This document shows positions 25,930 to 33,613 of a stretch of 64,000 bases of DNA, piece by piece. Both the position numbers and the translations under genes were made by a program. Under the pieces are notes generated by a model. It had not been told where the DNA came from. It saw only the letters and a program-made list of their open reading frames with translations, and searched no databases. The stretch's first letter is position 1. Each line of letters opens with the position of its first letter. The DNA comes from Enterococcus_D entomosocium. GTDB lineage: Bacteria > Bacillota > Bacilli > Lactobacillales > Enterococcaceae. The DNA lies in NCBI RefSeq assembly GCF_030441895.1, contig NZ_JARJAS010000001.1. The stretch is one strand, 5' to 3'.

Positions 25930-26647
25930 AAAATTACCTCCCACATTTTAGTAATTAGAAAGAATATTAGGTATCGAATTTATTGACGTGTACTTATAGA
26001 AGATTTATTTCTGAGTAATAATCTTTTATATTTTTATCGCTTTCGGAGCAAGTATGTGTTGTTTTGACAATCTAGTTGAAATCTTATGCTACGAAGAACA
26101 TTATATATGAAAATAATAATTACAAGGGATGGTTTATCCTTAAATAGTTGAAAAAGTGAAGAGAAGATTACTCATAAAAAAGAATAGATTGAGTAGCATC
26201 CGAATTCAAATTGTCTAAAAACATAAAAAGTAAAATTTTTTAATCAATCAATTAATTAAAGTGAAATACCGAATAAATCTGAGCTGGGATGAGCTTTGTT
26301 CTGGCTAGTTTTGATTTTCATAAACCATTCGGCTGAATGAATAAAGCACCAAAAAATAGGCTAAATATAACTAGCTAGCTTCTGTCATAACATTAAAATG
26401 AGCATAAAATTTTTGTGTTGAATCAATCTCGGATTATCTGAATAAATAAAGAAATTGCCTTCTATGATTTAGATACTAGAGAGACTTTTTATGGTGCTAA
26501 TTTACTTATAATCACAAGAGGTCTGAGTTTTTTTGGTGAGTATCGACGGCTGGTAATTGTATTATTTTAGGGCGATTTATTACTTATTATTTCTATAATA
26601 AACGGTGAAATAATTTGCATTTTTAATGATTATTAATTAATATTCTT
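25930..26647. other. Gene-free, very AT-rich gap between the two defence modules
   Basis: No open frame with a ribosome site on either strand and no clear similarity to known genes. There are short inverted repeats only, such as ATTATTTC/GAAATAAT near 26590-26620 just beyond the RT stop. It should hold the hamA promoter near its left end and the 3' end of the RT transcript at its right end. It may contain remnants of lost genes. Confidence 0.5.
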
Positions 26648-28291
26648 TCAAAGCTTTTTTAAATAATGCAAATACTCAATAGGAATAATTCTGTTTGTGG
26701 AAGTTCTTTTACCTTCTGTAGCTACACCTATGACTCTGTTTTGTCTATCTAATACAGGCCCCCCGCTATTACCCCCAAAAATAATCTGACTTATTTCGTA
26801 TTTCTTTATGCCATCACTGTTAACAGTGCGAAGATATTGTCCCTTCTCAAATTTCATTTGGTCTCCATCTTCAAAATCAGGATAACCCAACAAATAAACG
26901 TCGGCATTTTTTTCCAGTACACCTTGAAATTTTTCAAGTCCAGAATTTAATAAAGATAAATCCTCTGGAATTAATAATACTAAGTCATGTTCTTTACTGT
27001 ATTTCTCAATTTTAGCTTTCACATGCTTTGAAGTTCTTTCACCAAAAAACATTTCTGCAAAGAACTCGTTTTTTATTGGAGATAATCCGCTTAAAATTTC
27101 TTCAATAAGAAATTCGAACACATGATAATTAGATAATATTCCGTAATTCTTTAAAAGAAAACCACTCCCCTGGCCATAATCTGTAGTTTCCATAATTGTT
27201 TTATCTTTAGAGAACAAAGTTAATGATGTTTCTTTTATTACGCACACTGATTCTTCAAGGCGCATTTTTGGAGGGATAAAAATTGGATTTACTTTTGTTA
27301 TTTCAAGTTCTTTTAAAATAGCATTATGACGTTTTGCCAGTTGCTCGAATACGGTATCATGCTTTCCTTTTACCATACTGACATAATTTATCATACCTTT
27401 GATTACTCTCAACATATTTTCTATACTATCCCCTTTATAGCCTGCTTCAGTGAATTTTTCCAAGGGAATTGTCAGATTTTTACTGTTTTCTTCTATTGAG
27501 TAGAGCATTGCTCTAATTTTCCTGATGTATCGTCTATCCACATTAAGTTTTTTATTAACAATTATTCCAGTAACTTCTTGATGTTGATTGGCTTTTTGTA
27601 ATCTTGTTTTGTATGGGTTTATTTTGAAACCATTCCTATTAATTATATCTGTTAGACTAGAGCCTAAAACTATTTTTCCATTTTCCTCAATAACGATATT
27701 TTCATTAAATCTCGTTTTAGTTGAAAATGTTATATCATCAGCGTATCTAGAATAAGTAGCACCAAATGAATTTTTTGCTAATCGATCTAAATCTTTGTCT
27801 AAAGTTTTACATAGAATATTTGATATTACTGGGGAAGTAGGGGATCCTTGAGGTAAAAAACCACCAGGATGGCAACATATATTTGTTAAAGTAGTTGCAA
27901 CATTTTTATCTAGTCTGAAATAATTCATGAACATACTTCGTACTCTTCCAAAAGAAATACTGGGGAAAAAATTTTCTAAATCAATATTAAGTAAAACATT
28001 CTTTCTTATATGTAATTGTGCATTATCTACGATACTTCTTTTGTTGATAAAACCATAAGCTTTATCATGAAGTTTTACACTACTGCTTAAAATAGCGCTT
28101 AACCTTTTTTGTATAAACAATAAACTGTCATTAGGGGCATATATTTTTCTCAATGAACCATTTTTCTTTGGAATTTCAAATTCGAAATAAAGATTATTTT
28201 TTTCCTCAAAAAGTAAGCGCCTTAAATGTCCAGCTGTAACATCAAGCGAACTTGCAATATCAGTAAATGATTTCAACTCTTGTAGGTGCAT
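26648..28291 (-). CDS. Retron reverse transcriptase fused to a C-terminal trypsin-like serine protease
   Basis: 547 residues. RT domain (about 30-310): the retron signature NAQLH (90-94), LLNIDLENFFPSI with the first catalytic Asp (104), LPQGSPTSPVISN, the YADD box (183-186) and the retron VTG motif (240-242). There is no maturase or endonuclease domain, so it is not a group II intron protein. The C-terminal domain (about 345-547) is a trypsin-like protease with GSGFLL and H390 in LSNYH, D436 in EHDLVLL and S509 in GGNSGGPVLD, a complete triad. No other effector gene is adjacent, so the protease is probably the effector, released when phage factors disturb the RT-msDNA complex (inference). 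A candidate ncRNA lies just upstream (28315-28459). An AAGGA site lies about 10 bases before ATG. Confidence 0.88.
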   Translation of the reverse strand: MHLQELKSFTDIASSLDVTAGHLRRLLFEEKNNLYFEFEIPKKNGSLRKIYAPNDSLLFIQKRLSAILSSSVKLHDKAYGFINKRSIVDNAQLHIRKNVLLNIDLENFFPSISFGRVRSMFMNYFRLDKNVATTLTNICCHPGGFLPQGSPTSPVISNILCKTLDKDLDRLAKNSFGATYSRYADDITFSTKTRFNENIVIEENGKIVLGSSLTDIINRNGFKINPYKTRLQKANQHQEVTGIIVNKKLNVDRRYIRKIRAMLYSIEENSKNLTIPLEKFTEAGYKGDSIENMLRVIKGMINYVSMVKGKHDTVFEQLAKRHNAILKELEITKVNPIFIPPKMRLEESVCVIKETSLTLFSKDKTIMETTDYGQGSGFLLKNYGILSNYHVFEFLIEEILSGLSPIKNEFFAEMFFGERTSKHVKAKIEKYSKEHDLVLLIPEDLSLLNSGLEKFQGVLEKNADVYLLGYPDFEDGDQMKFEKGQYLRTVNSDGIKKYEISQIIFGGNSGGPVLDRQNRVIGVATEGKRTSTNRIIPIEYLHYLKKL

Positions 28292-28314
28292 TTTCAGACA
28301 GTCCTTATTTTTAT

Positions 28315-28459
28315 TGAGGGAAGCTCTACCGTTTTCGAGACAAAGCTGGGAAACAGCCTACTTTAATACCAGTATAAATATCACAATTGCTGCAGAAGAC
28401 GTATCTCCAACATTAATTTATTAAGTCGCAGTTACACAACTCATATTCAACTTCCCTCA
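28315..28459 (-). ncRNA. Candidate retron msr-msd RNA
   Basis: On the minus strand the stretch begins with TGAGGGAAG (28459-28451) and ends with CTTCCCTCA (28323-28315), a perfect 9-bp inverted repeat that can extend through ATAA with a two-base bulge. This is the a1/a2 pairing that closes retron RNAs. It is about 145 nt long, lies 24 bases before the RT start codon, and starts at the predicted +1 of an extended -10 promoter. Internal helices are possible, for example GCTG/CAGC and AGCTTTGTC with GGTAGAGCT. The branching G and the msd borders are not assigned. Confidence 0.72.
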
Positions 28460-28464
28460 CGATA

Positions 28465-28473
28465 ATTATAGCA
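28465..28473 (-). promoter_or_regulatory. Extended -10 promoter of the retron RNA
   Basis: On the minus strand TGCTATAAT gives a TGn-extended -10 at 28473-28465. A weak TTTAAT -35 lies 16 bases upstream. Start of transcription would be about 28458, exactly at the a1 repeat. This independent agreement supports the ncRNA call. Confidence 0.65.
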
Positions 28474-28551
28474 GAACAGTGGAAATATTAAATCAAAAGT
28501 TTAGAGTTTTAGTATTAGAAGATAAGTCTTATATTAGATACATGTTTTGAA

Positions 28552-28588
28552 ATAAATAAAGAGATATCGAAAATACGATACCTCTTCA
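28552..28588 (-). terminator. Terminator downstream of guaA
   Basis: On the minus strand AAGAGGTATCG pairs with CGATATCTCTT (one mismatch), followed by a T-rich tract. It lies about 120 bases after the guaA stop and insulates the retron from guaA transcription. Confidence 0.7.
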
Positions 28589-28708
28589 ACGCTCAACTCA
28601 GTTTTCTTAAAAATTCCTATCAAAATTCTGATAGATAACGTGTATTGTTTTATGGATTTGCACGTTTTTTAGCATCAGAATACCTTTAAATCGATATTTT
28701 TAAATGTT

Positions 28709-30274
28709 TTATTCCCACTCAACAGTAGCAGGTGGTTTACTCGTAATATCATACACGATCCGATTGACGTGTGCGACTTCGTTGACGATGCGGACGCTGA
28801 TTTTTTGTAGGACTTCCCAAGGGATGCGGGCAAAGTCAGCGGTCATGCCGTCGATCGAAGTGACTGCACGGATGCCGACGGTATAATCGTAGGTCCGGCC
28901 ATCGCCCATGACACCGACGGAGCGGATGCCTGGTAAGACGGTGAAGTATTGCCAAATGTCGCGGTCTAAGCCGGCATTTGCGATTTCTTCCCGCAAGATT
29001 GCGTCCGAGTCGCGGACAATCGTTAGTTTTTCTTCTGTCAATTCGCCAAGGACACGAATGCCTAGACCTGGTCCAGGGAATGGTTGGCGCCATACGATGC
29101 TGTCTGGCATGCCAAGTTGAGTCCCTAATTCACGGACTTCGTCTTTGAACAAGGTGTTCAATGGTTCGATCAATTTGAATTGCATGTCTTCAGGTAAACC
29201 ACCCACATTGTGGTGTGATTTGATGGTTTGAGCAGTCTCGGTCCCTGATTCGATGACGTCGGTATAAAGGGTTCCTTGGGCAAGGAAAGAAACGCCTTCT
29301 TCGCCAGCTAGTTTGGTTGCTTCATCATCGAAGACGTACACGAATTCATTTCCGATGATCTTGCGTTTTTCTTCAGGATCAGAAACCCCAGCAAGTTTTG
29401 ATAGGAAACGTTCTTTGGCATCAACTTTGATGATGTTCAAGCCGAATTTGCCACCTAAGCTTTCCATTACTTGCTCGGCTTCGCCTTTACGCAAGAGGCC
29501 GTGGTCAACAAAAATACAAGTCAGTTGATCGCCAATCGCTTTTTGTAAAAGAACACCAACGACAGAAGAATCGACCCCGCCGGAAAGACCAAGCAAGACT
29601 TTTTTGTCGCCCACTTGTTCGCGGATTTTTGCGATTTCCATATCGATGAAGTTATCCATTGTCCAATCACCTGTACATTGACAAACGTCAATGGCAAAGT
29701 GACGCAGTAAGTCGTTGCCGTATTCTGAATGGCGAACTTCTGCGTGGAATTGGATACCGTACATTTTGCGTTCTGCATCTTGGATAGAAGCAATCGGGCA
29801 ATCTTTGCTCGTCGCCACAACATCAAAGCCTGCAGGTGCTTGAGTGACCAAGTCCCCGTGGCTCATCCACACGGTTTGGGTTGCGGGCGTGTTTTGGAAA
29901 AGGGCCGCTGCATCAGAAGTGACTTCCAATTCTGCTTTGCCGTATTCACGGTTTTTGGCAGGTTCAACTTTTCCGCCTAATTTATAAGTAATCAACTGCA
30001 TGCCGTAACAGATCCCTAAAACTGGGATGCCTAAATCAAAAATTTTCTCGTCGATACCGAAAGAGTTCTCGTCGTAGACGCTGTTTGGTCCGCCAGATAA
30101 GATGATCCCTTTTGGATTCATCGCTTTTACTTCTTCAGCGGTAATGCGGTGGCTCAATAATTCTGAGAAAACACCGAACTCACGAATACGGCGTGTAATC
30201 AGCTGGTTATACTGACTACCGTAATCAAGTACGATAATTTTTTCGACGTTTGGCAAAGTGTCAACGTTTGTCAC
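28709..30274 (-). CDS. guaA: GMP synthase (glutamine-hydrolysing)
   Basis: 521 residues from a GTG at 30274 with GAGGTAAT upstream. Converts XMP to GMP. Class I glutamine amidotransferase domain (about 10-200) with the nucleophile C89 in LGICYGMQ and QFHAEVRHS. The ATP pyrophosphatase loop LGLSGGVDSSVV follows, and the C-terminal dimerisation domain ends in KPPATVEWE. Complete and normal. Its 3' end adjoins the accessory island; this codon region is a known insertion site for genomic islands in several bacteria. Confidence 0.97.
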   Translation of the reverse strand: MTNVDTLPNVEKIIVLDYGSQYNQLITRRIREFGVFSELLSHRITAEEVKAMNPKGIILSGGPNSVYDENSFGIDEKIFDLGIPVLGICYGMQLITYKLGGKVEPAKNREYGKAELEVTSDAAALFQNTPATQTVWMSHGDLVTQAPAGFDVVATSKDCPIASIQDAERKMYGIQFHAEVRHSEYGNDLLRHFAIDVCQCTGDWTMDNFIDMEIAKIREQVGDKKVLLGLSGGVDSSVVGVLLQKAIGDQLTCIFVDHGLLRKGEAEQVMESLGGKFGLNIIKVDAKERFLSKLAGVSDPEEKRKIIGNEFVYVFDDEATKLAGEEGVSFLAQGTLYTDVIESGTETAQTIKSHHNVGGLPEDMQFKLIEPLNTLFKDEVRELGTQLGMPDSIVWRQPFPGPGLGIRVLGELTEEKLTIVRDSDAILREEIANAGLDRDIWQYFTVLPGIRSVGVMGDGRTYDYTVGIRAVTSIDGMTADFARIPWEVLQKISVRIVNEVAHVNRIVYDITSKPPATVEWE

Positions 30275-30305
30275 AATAAATTACCTCAATTCTTTTAGTT
30301 TTTAT

Positions 30306-30328
30306 TGAAAAAAGGCTAGGCCTTTTCA
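30306..30328 (-). terminator. Weak terminator between coaA and guaA
   Basis: On the minus strand AAAAGGC-CTA-GCCTTTT forms a short stem ending in six T. It would partly separate coaA from guaA transcription. Confidence 0.5.
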
Positions 30329-30354
30329 ACAGCATAATTATAAAAATGAAGCGG

Positions 30355-31278
30355 TCAATACTTGCGCAAGAACACTTCATCGATCAAATGGTGCTTTGTT
30401 TTATGAAGAATTATATCGGCTCTGCTGCGTGTAGGCAAGATATACTCGTGTAAATTCTTTAAATTCACATTTTTCCATACTTCTTTTGCCATTTTAATCG
30501 CTTCCTTGCGATCCCCGATCGCATATTGGTAATAATAATTGCTAGGGTCTTGAAAGGCAGTGTCTAGTAATGATTCAAATCGTTCCAAATACCATTTTTC
30601 AATCAGTACCGGTTGGGCGTCCACGAAAATTGAAAAATCAAAAAAGTCACTGATATAGATTTGTTGGTTGGCAGGTAGTTGCAGGGTATTGATGCCTTCC
30701 ACGATCAAGATATCTGGTTGACTGATCGTTTCATACGTATCAGGAATAATATTGTAGACTTCATGGGAGTAGACGGGGATCTGGATGTCTGGTTCTCCTG
30801 ATTTGACCGCATTCAAAAAGTTGATCAAGGCTTCCATGTCATAACTTTCTGGAAATCCTTTGCGATTCAAGCTGCCGCGTTCTTCCAAGACTTCGTTCGG
30901 ATACAAAAAGCCGTCAGTGGTGATCAGTTGGACGGTTCTGCGGGGAAACAAACGGGCCAATAAATTTTGGACGAGCCGTGCGGTGGTACTCTTGCCGACG
31001 GCGACGCTTCCGGCGATGCCGATGATAAAAGGCGGCATTTTAACATAGCGGTGTAAAAAGAGTCCCTTGCTGAGGGTCAATGATTCAAACTCTTTCATAT
31101 AAAGATGGATCAGATGGCATAAAGGCACGTAAACATCTTCCACATCTTGGACCGAGATCCGGTCGTTCAAACTTTTGATATTATCCAATTCTTCTTGAGT
31201 GAAAGGCATCATTCCGTTCGTATAAAACCCTTGCCATTGCTCACGAGGAATTTGATAAAAATTCATGGTTTCTTGCAT
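30355..31278 (-). CDS. coaA: Pantothenate kinase, type I
   Basis: 307 residues, AGGAG before ATG. First step of CoA synthesis. P-loop IAGSVAVGKSTTARLVQ, then VQLITTDGFLYPN, RKGFPESYDMEALINFL and VEGINTLQ, all type I (CoaA) signatures. Typical length. About 80 bases upstream of guaA on the same strand. Confidence 0.95.
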   Translation of the reverse strand: MQETMNFYQIPREQWQGFYTNGMMPFTQEELDNIKSLNDRISVQDVEDVYVPLCHLIHLYMKEFESLTLSKGLFLHRYVKMPPFIIGIAGSVAVGKSTTARLVQNLLARLFPRRTVQLITTDGFLYPNEVLEERGSLNRKGFPESYDMEALINFLNAVKSGEPDIQIPVYSHEVYNIIPDTYETISQPDILIVEGINTLQLPANQQIYISDFFDFSIFVDAQPVLIEKWYLERFESLLDTAFQDPSNYYYQYAIGDRKEAIKMAKEVWKNVNLKNLHEYILPTRSRADIILHKTKHHLIDEVFLRKY

Positions 31279-31614
31279 AGTAGGCTCCTTTTTTGCGGCA
31301 TCATCGGTTTCTCTTAGAAGCGATAGGCCACTGTTCGAAAGTATTTTACCATAGAAACCCGCTGAACTTGGAAAAAAGACATGATTTCCTTTGCAGAAAC
31401 AACAAAAAACTGTTTTTTCGTTGTTTTTTTTGCTGGGCGTTTACTTCTGGCTGTTTTTCGGTATGATTAGAAAGAAGCAGCAGACAAATCTTGCACGCCT
31501 TTTTACTGGTGTTTTCACTACGTTCACTCGTTCTAATAGAAGCAACAAGGAAAAAACCAGTAGAAGCCAGTAGAAAAAACAAGCGAAAAGGGAATAGAAG
31601 AAAGGAGCATAAAC
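31279..31614. other. Divergent promoter region, coaA / methyltransferase
   Basis: No gene seen. On the plus strand, TTTACT (31440-31445), 16 bases, TATGAT (31462-31467) is a reasonable promoter for the methyltransferase gene. A hairpin of AACAAC/GTTGTT with A/T arms and a T-run lies at about 31400-31439, before that promoter. Its role is unclear because no plus-strand gene precedes it. Confidence 0.5.
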
Positions 31615-32220
31615 ATGAGTAATCATTACTATACAGAAAATCCTGATACAGCCCATGATTTTGAACAGTGGTCGTTTGAATTAAGAGGAAAGAAGTTTCA
31701 TTTTGTGACAGATAGCGGGGTGTTTTCCCGAGACACGGTGGACTACGGCTCGCGGGTGCTGATCGATGCGTTTGAGTGGGCGGAGCTGCCAGAAGGAAGT
31801 CTGCTAGACGTTGGGTGTGGCTATGGTCCTGTTGGCTTATCGTTGGCTTATGCAAGTCAGCGACCTGTCGAGATGATCGATATCAATCAGCGGGCAGTGG
31901 ATTTGGCAAAAGGCAATGCCCAGCGTAACGGCATTGAACAGGTAGATATCCATCAATCCAATATCTATGCCCAATTAAATCAACCTGCTTATGCGGCGAT
32001 CCTCAGCAATCCACCGATTCGGGCAGGAAAAGAAGTCGTCCATGAGATTTTGACAGGGGCGTTTCCGCTACTAAAAACAGGGGGAACTTTAACGATCGTG
32101 ATCCAAAAGAAACAAGGGGCGCCGAGTGCTCAAAAGAAAATGCAAGAGACCTTTGGCAATGCCGAAATCATCAAAAAAGACAAAGGCTATTACATCATTC
32201 AAAGCGTAAAAGAAGCGTAG
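31615..32220 (+). CDS. RsmC-like class I SAM methyltransferase (probable 16S rRNA m2G)
   Basis: 201 residues. Motif I is LLDVGCGYGPVGLSLA, motif II is VEMIDINQRAVDLAKGN, and the catalytic-type motif IV is ILSNPPIRAGK, the NPP motif of N-methyltransferases acting on exocyclic amines. Short single-domain proteins of this type (YbxB-like) are common in Firmicutes. Ribosome site GAAAGGAG. Terminator about 180 bases downstream. Confidence 0.85.
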   Translation: MSNHYYTENPDTAHDFEQWSFELRGKKFHFVTDSGVFSRDTVDYGSRVLIDAFEWAELPEGSLLDVGCGYGPVGLSLAYASQRPVEMIDINQRAVDLAKGNAQRNGIEQVDIHQSNIYAQLNQPAYAAILSNPPIRAGKEVVHEILTGAFPLLKTGGTLTIVIQKKQGAPSAQKKMQETFGNAEIIKKDKGYYIIQSVKEA

Positions 32221-32393
32221 CTGCTCTTTGATTCTCAGCAGATCAAAGGCATCGCCAAGGCAAGCGCTGGTTAGCAGCAACTGGACCAGTTGGTTTCTCA
32301 AAAAGCCTATTGCCAACAGCCTTTCGGGCAATTGCAGCGTTGGTTAATCAGCTGTCTATATCATCGGGCTATTTTTGATCAACGAAAAAGAAA
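32221..32393 (+). pseudogene. Possible gene remnant after the methyltransferase
   Basis: Reading on in the same frame gives protein-like sequence interrupted by one stop: LLFDSQQIKGIAKASAG, stop, then QQLDQLVSQKAYCQQPFGQL and further residues. Composition is coding-like but there is no start site, and no family is recognised. It could equally be chance. Confidence 0.25.
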
Positions 32394-32396
32394 GTC

Positions 32397-32427
32397 GCAC
32401 ACTTGTTGAAAGTGTGCTATTTTTTTT
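32397..32427 (+). terminator. Rho-independent terminator
   Basis: GCACACTT (32397-32404) pairs with AAGTGTGC (32410-32417), followed by a long T-run. Ends the methyltransferase transcript just before the LacI gene. Confidence 0.85.
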
Positions 32428-32470
32428 GAGAAAAATTTGCTACACTTTAGGCAAGAGAGGAGAGAAGCAG

Positions 32471-33490
32471 ATGAAATTGACGATTAAACAGATTGCTGAA
32501 ATGGCTGGCGTCTCTGTCACGACCGTGTCGCAGATCCTAAACAATAAAGGCAGCCGTTTTAGTGAAGAAACCCGGAAGCGGGTCTTAGATATCGTAAATA
32601 AATATCACTATAAGCCGGATTTTTTTGCTTCGAATCTTATCAACCGCCATTCAAAAACGATCGGAATGATCGTGCCTGATGTGACGGATTTCTTTTTCTC
32701 TAAAGTCATTGAAGGGGCGGAAAGTTATTTCAATCCACTAGGTTACATGCTAGTGTTATGCAATTCGCGCCACAGCCAAGAAAAAGAGGTTCAATATTTG
32801 AATGAACTGTCTCATCGTTCGGTAGATGGTATCTTATTAGCGACGCCGCATTTACTGCCGGAGGATTATTCCTTGAAGAGCGGGTTCTTTGATGACCGAC
32901 CAATTATTTTAGTCGATCGCGGGATCAATCAGCGGGACAATGGTCGTTTGATCGTGAAAGAATACGAAGGTGCCTACCAAGCCGTCAGTTATTTGATCAA
33001 AAACGGTCACCGCAACATTGCGATGCTCAAAGAAATCACCGGCTACTATCAATTAGAGGAACGGTTCAATGGCTATCGCCATGCCTTAAAGGACCATCAG
33101 ATCCCTTTTAAAGGCCGATATGTAGAAAATGCTGAATTAACGGTTACCGGCGGGTACGAAGCAACGAAAGAATTATTGAAGTACAAAGAGATCACAGCGT
33201 TCTTCTGCGGCAACGACGCCATGGCGATCGGCTGTTATCAAGCGATTTATGAGGCGGGTAAAAAAGTACCAGAAGACTACTCGGTGATCGGCTTTGATGC
33301 CTTGAAATTATCGGAATACATCACACCACCGCTTACCACGGTCATGCAGCCGACCTTTGAGATCGGTTTTACCGCAGCGAAGTTTTTAGTGGACGCCATT
33401 GAGTTTCCGACACGGCGAATTCCAAATAAGATTTTTGATACAAAATTAATTATTCGTGAGAGCGTGAAGACATTGACAAGCGAGAAATAA
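32471..33490 (+). CDS. LacI family transcriptional regulator
   Basis: 339 residues from the ATG at 32471 (GAGAGGAGAG upstream). N-terminal LacI HTH: TIKQIAEMAGVSVTTVSQILNNKG, then the hinge region. Periplasmic-binding-like effector domain with IGMIVPDVTDFFFSKVIEGAE, DGILLATP and PLTTVMQPTFEIGF. It precedes pdp by about 120 bases in the same direction. A palindrome at 33535-33556 in the pdp promoter is a candidate operator, making it a probable regulator of the nucleoside operon. A ribose-like or deoxyribose-like effector is inference. Confidence 0.85.
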   Translation: MKLTIKQIAEMAGVSVTTVSQILNNKGSRFSEETRKRVLDIVNKYHYKPDFFASNLINRHSKTIGMIVPDVTDFFFSKVIEGAESYFNPLGYMLVLCNSRHSQEKEVQYLNELSHRSVDGILLATPHLLPEDYSLKSGFFDDRPIILVDRGINQRDNGRLIVKEYEGAYQAVSYLIKNGHRNIAMLKEITGYYQLEERFNGYRHALKDHQIPFKGRYVENAELTVTGGYEATKELLKYKEITAFFCGNDAMAIGCYQAIYEAGKKVPEDYSVIGFDALKLSEYITPPLTTVMQPTFEIGFTAAKFLVDAIEFPTRRIPNKIFDTKLIIRESVKTLTSEK

Positions 33491-33534
33491 TGCGGTATAT
33501 TTCTTCTTGTAAGTGTTTTCATAGTTTTGCGATA

Positions 33535-33588
33535 TTTAGTAAACTGTTTTACTAAAGTGGTTTACCCTACGAAAAATTATTGTATAAT
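33535..33588 (+). promoter_or_regulatory. pdp promoter with LacI-type palindrome
   Basis: TTTAGTAAA (33535-33543) and TTTACTAAA (33548-33556) form a perfect inverted repeat around CTGT. Immediately downstream, TTTACC (33561-33566), 16 bases, TATAAT (33583-33588) forms a good promoter. The palindrome ends 4 bases before the -35. Confidence 0.65.
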
Positions 33589-33613
33589 GTTAAAGGAAGC
33601 GAGGGTCATTTCG

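Noticed and set aside
26648..28291. Reverse transcriptase as a group II intron maturase
   Set aside because: No maturase (X) or HNH domain, no intron RNA around it, and it has retron-type NAxxH and VTG motifs plus a protease domain.
31400..31439. Terminator-like hairpin with T-run on the plus strand
   Set aside because: No plus-strand gene precedes it, so I do not call it a terminator; its A/T arms could be chance.
31346..31855. Open frame of 169 codons on the minus strand
   Set aside because: It overlaps the methyltransferase gene on the other strand and has low-complexity F/L/S-rich sequence with no ribosome site; it is a shadow.
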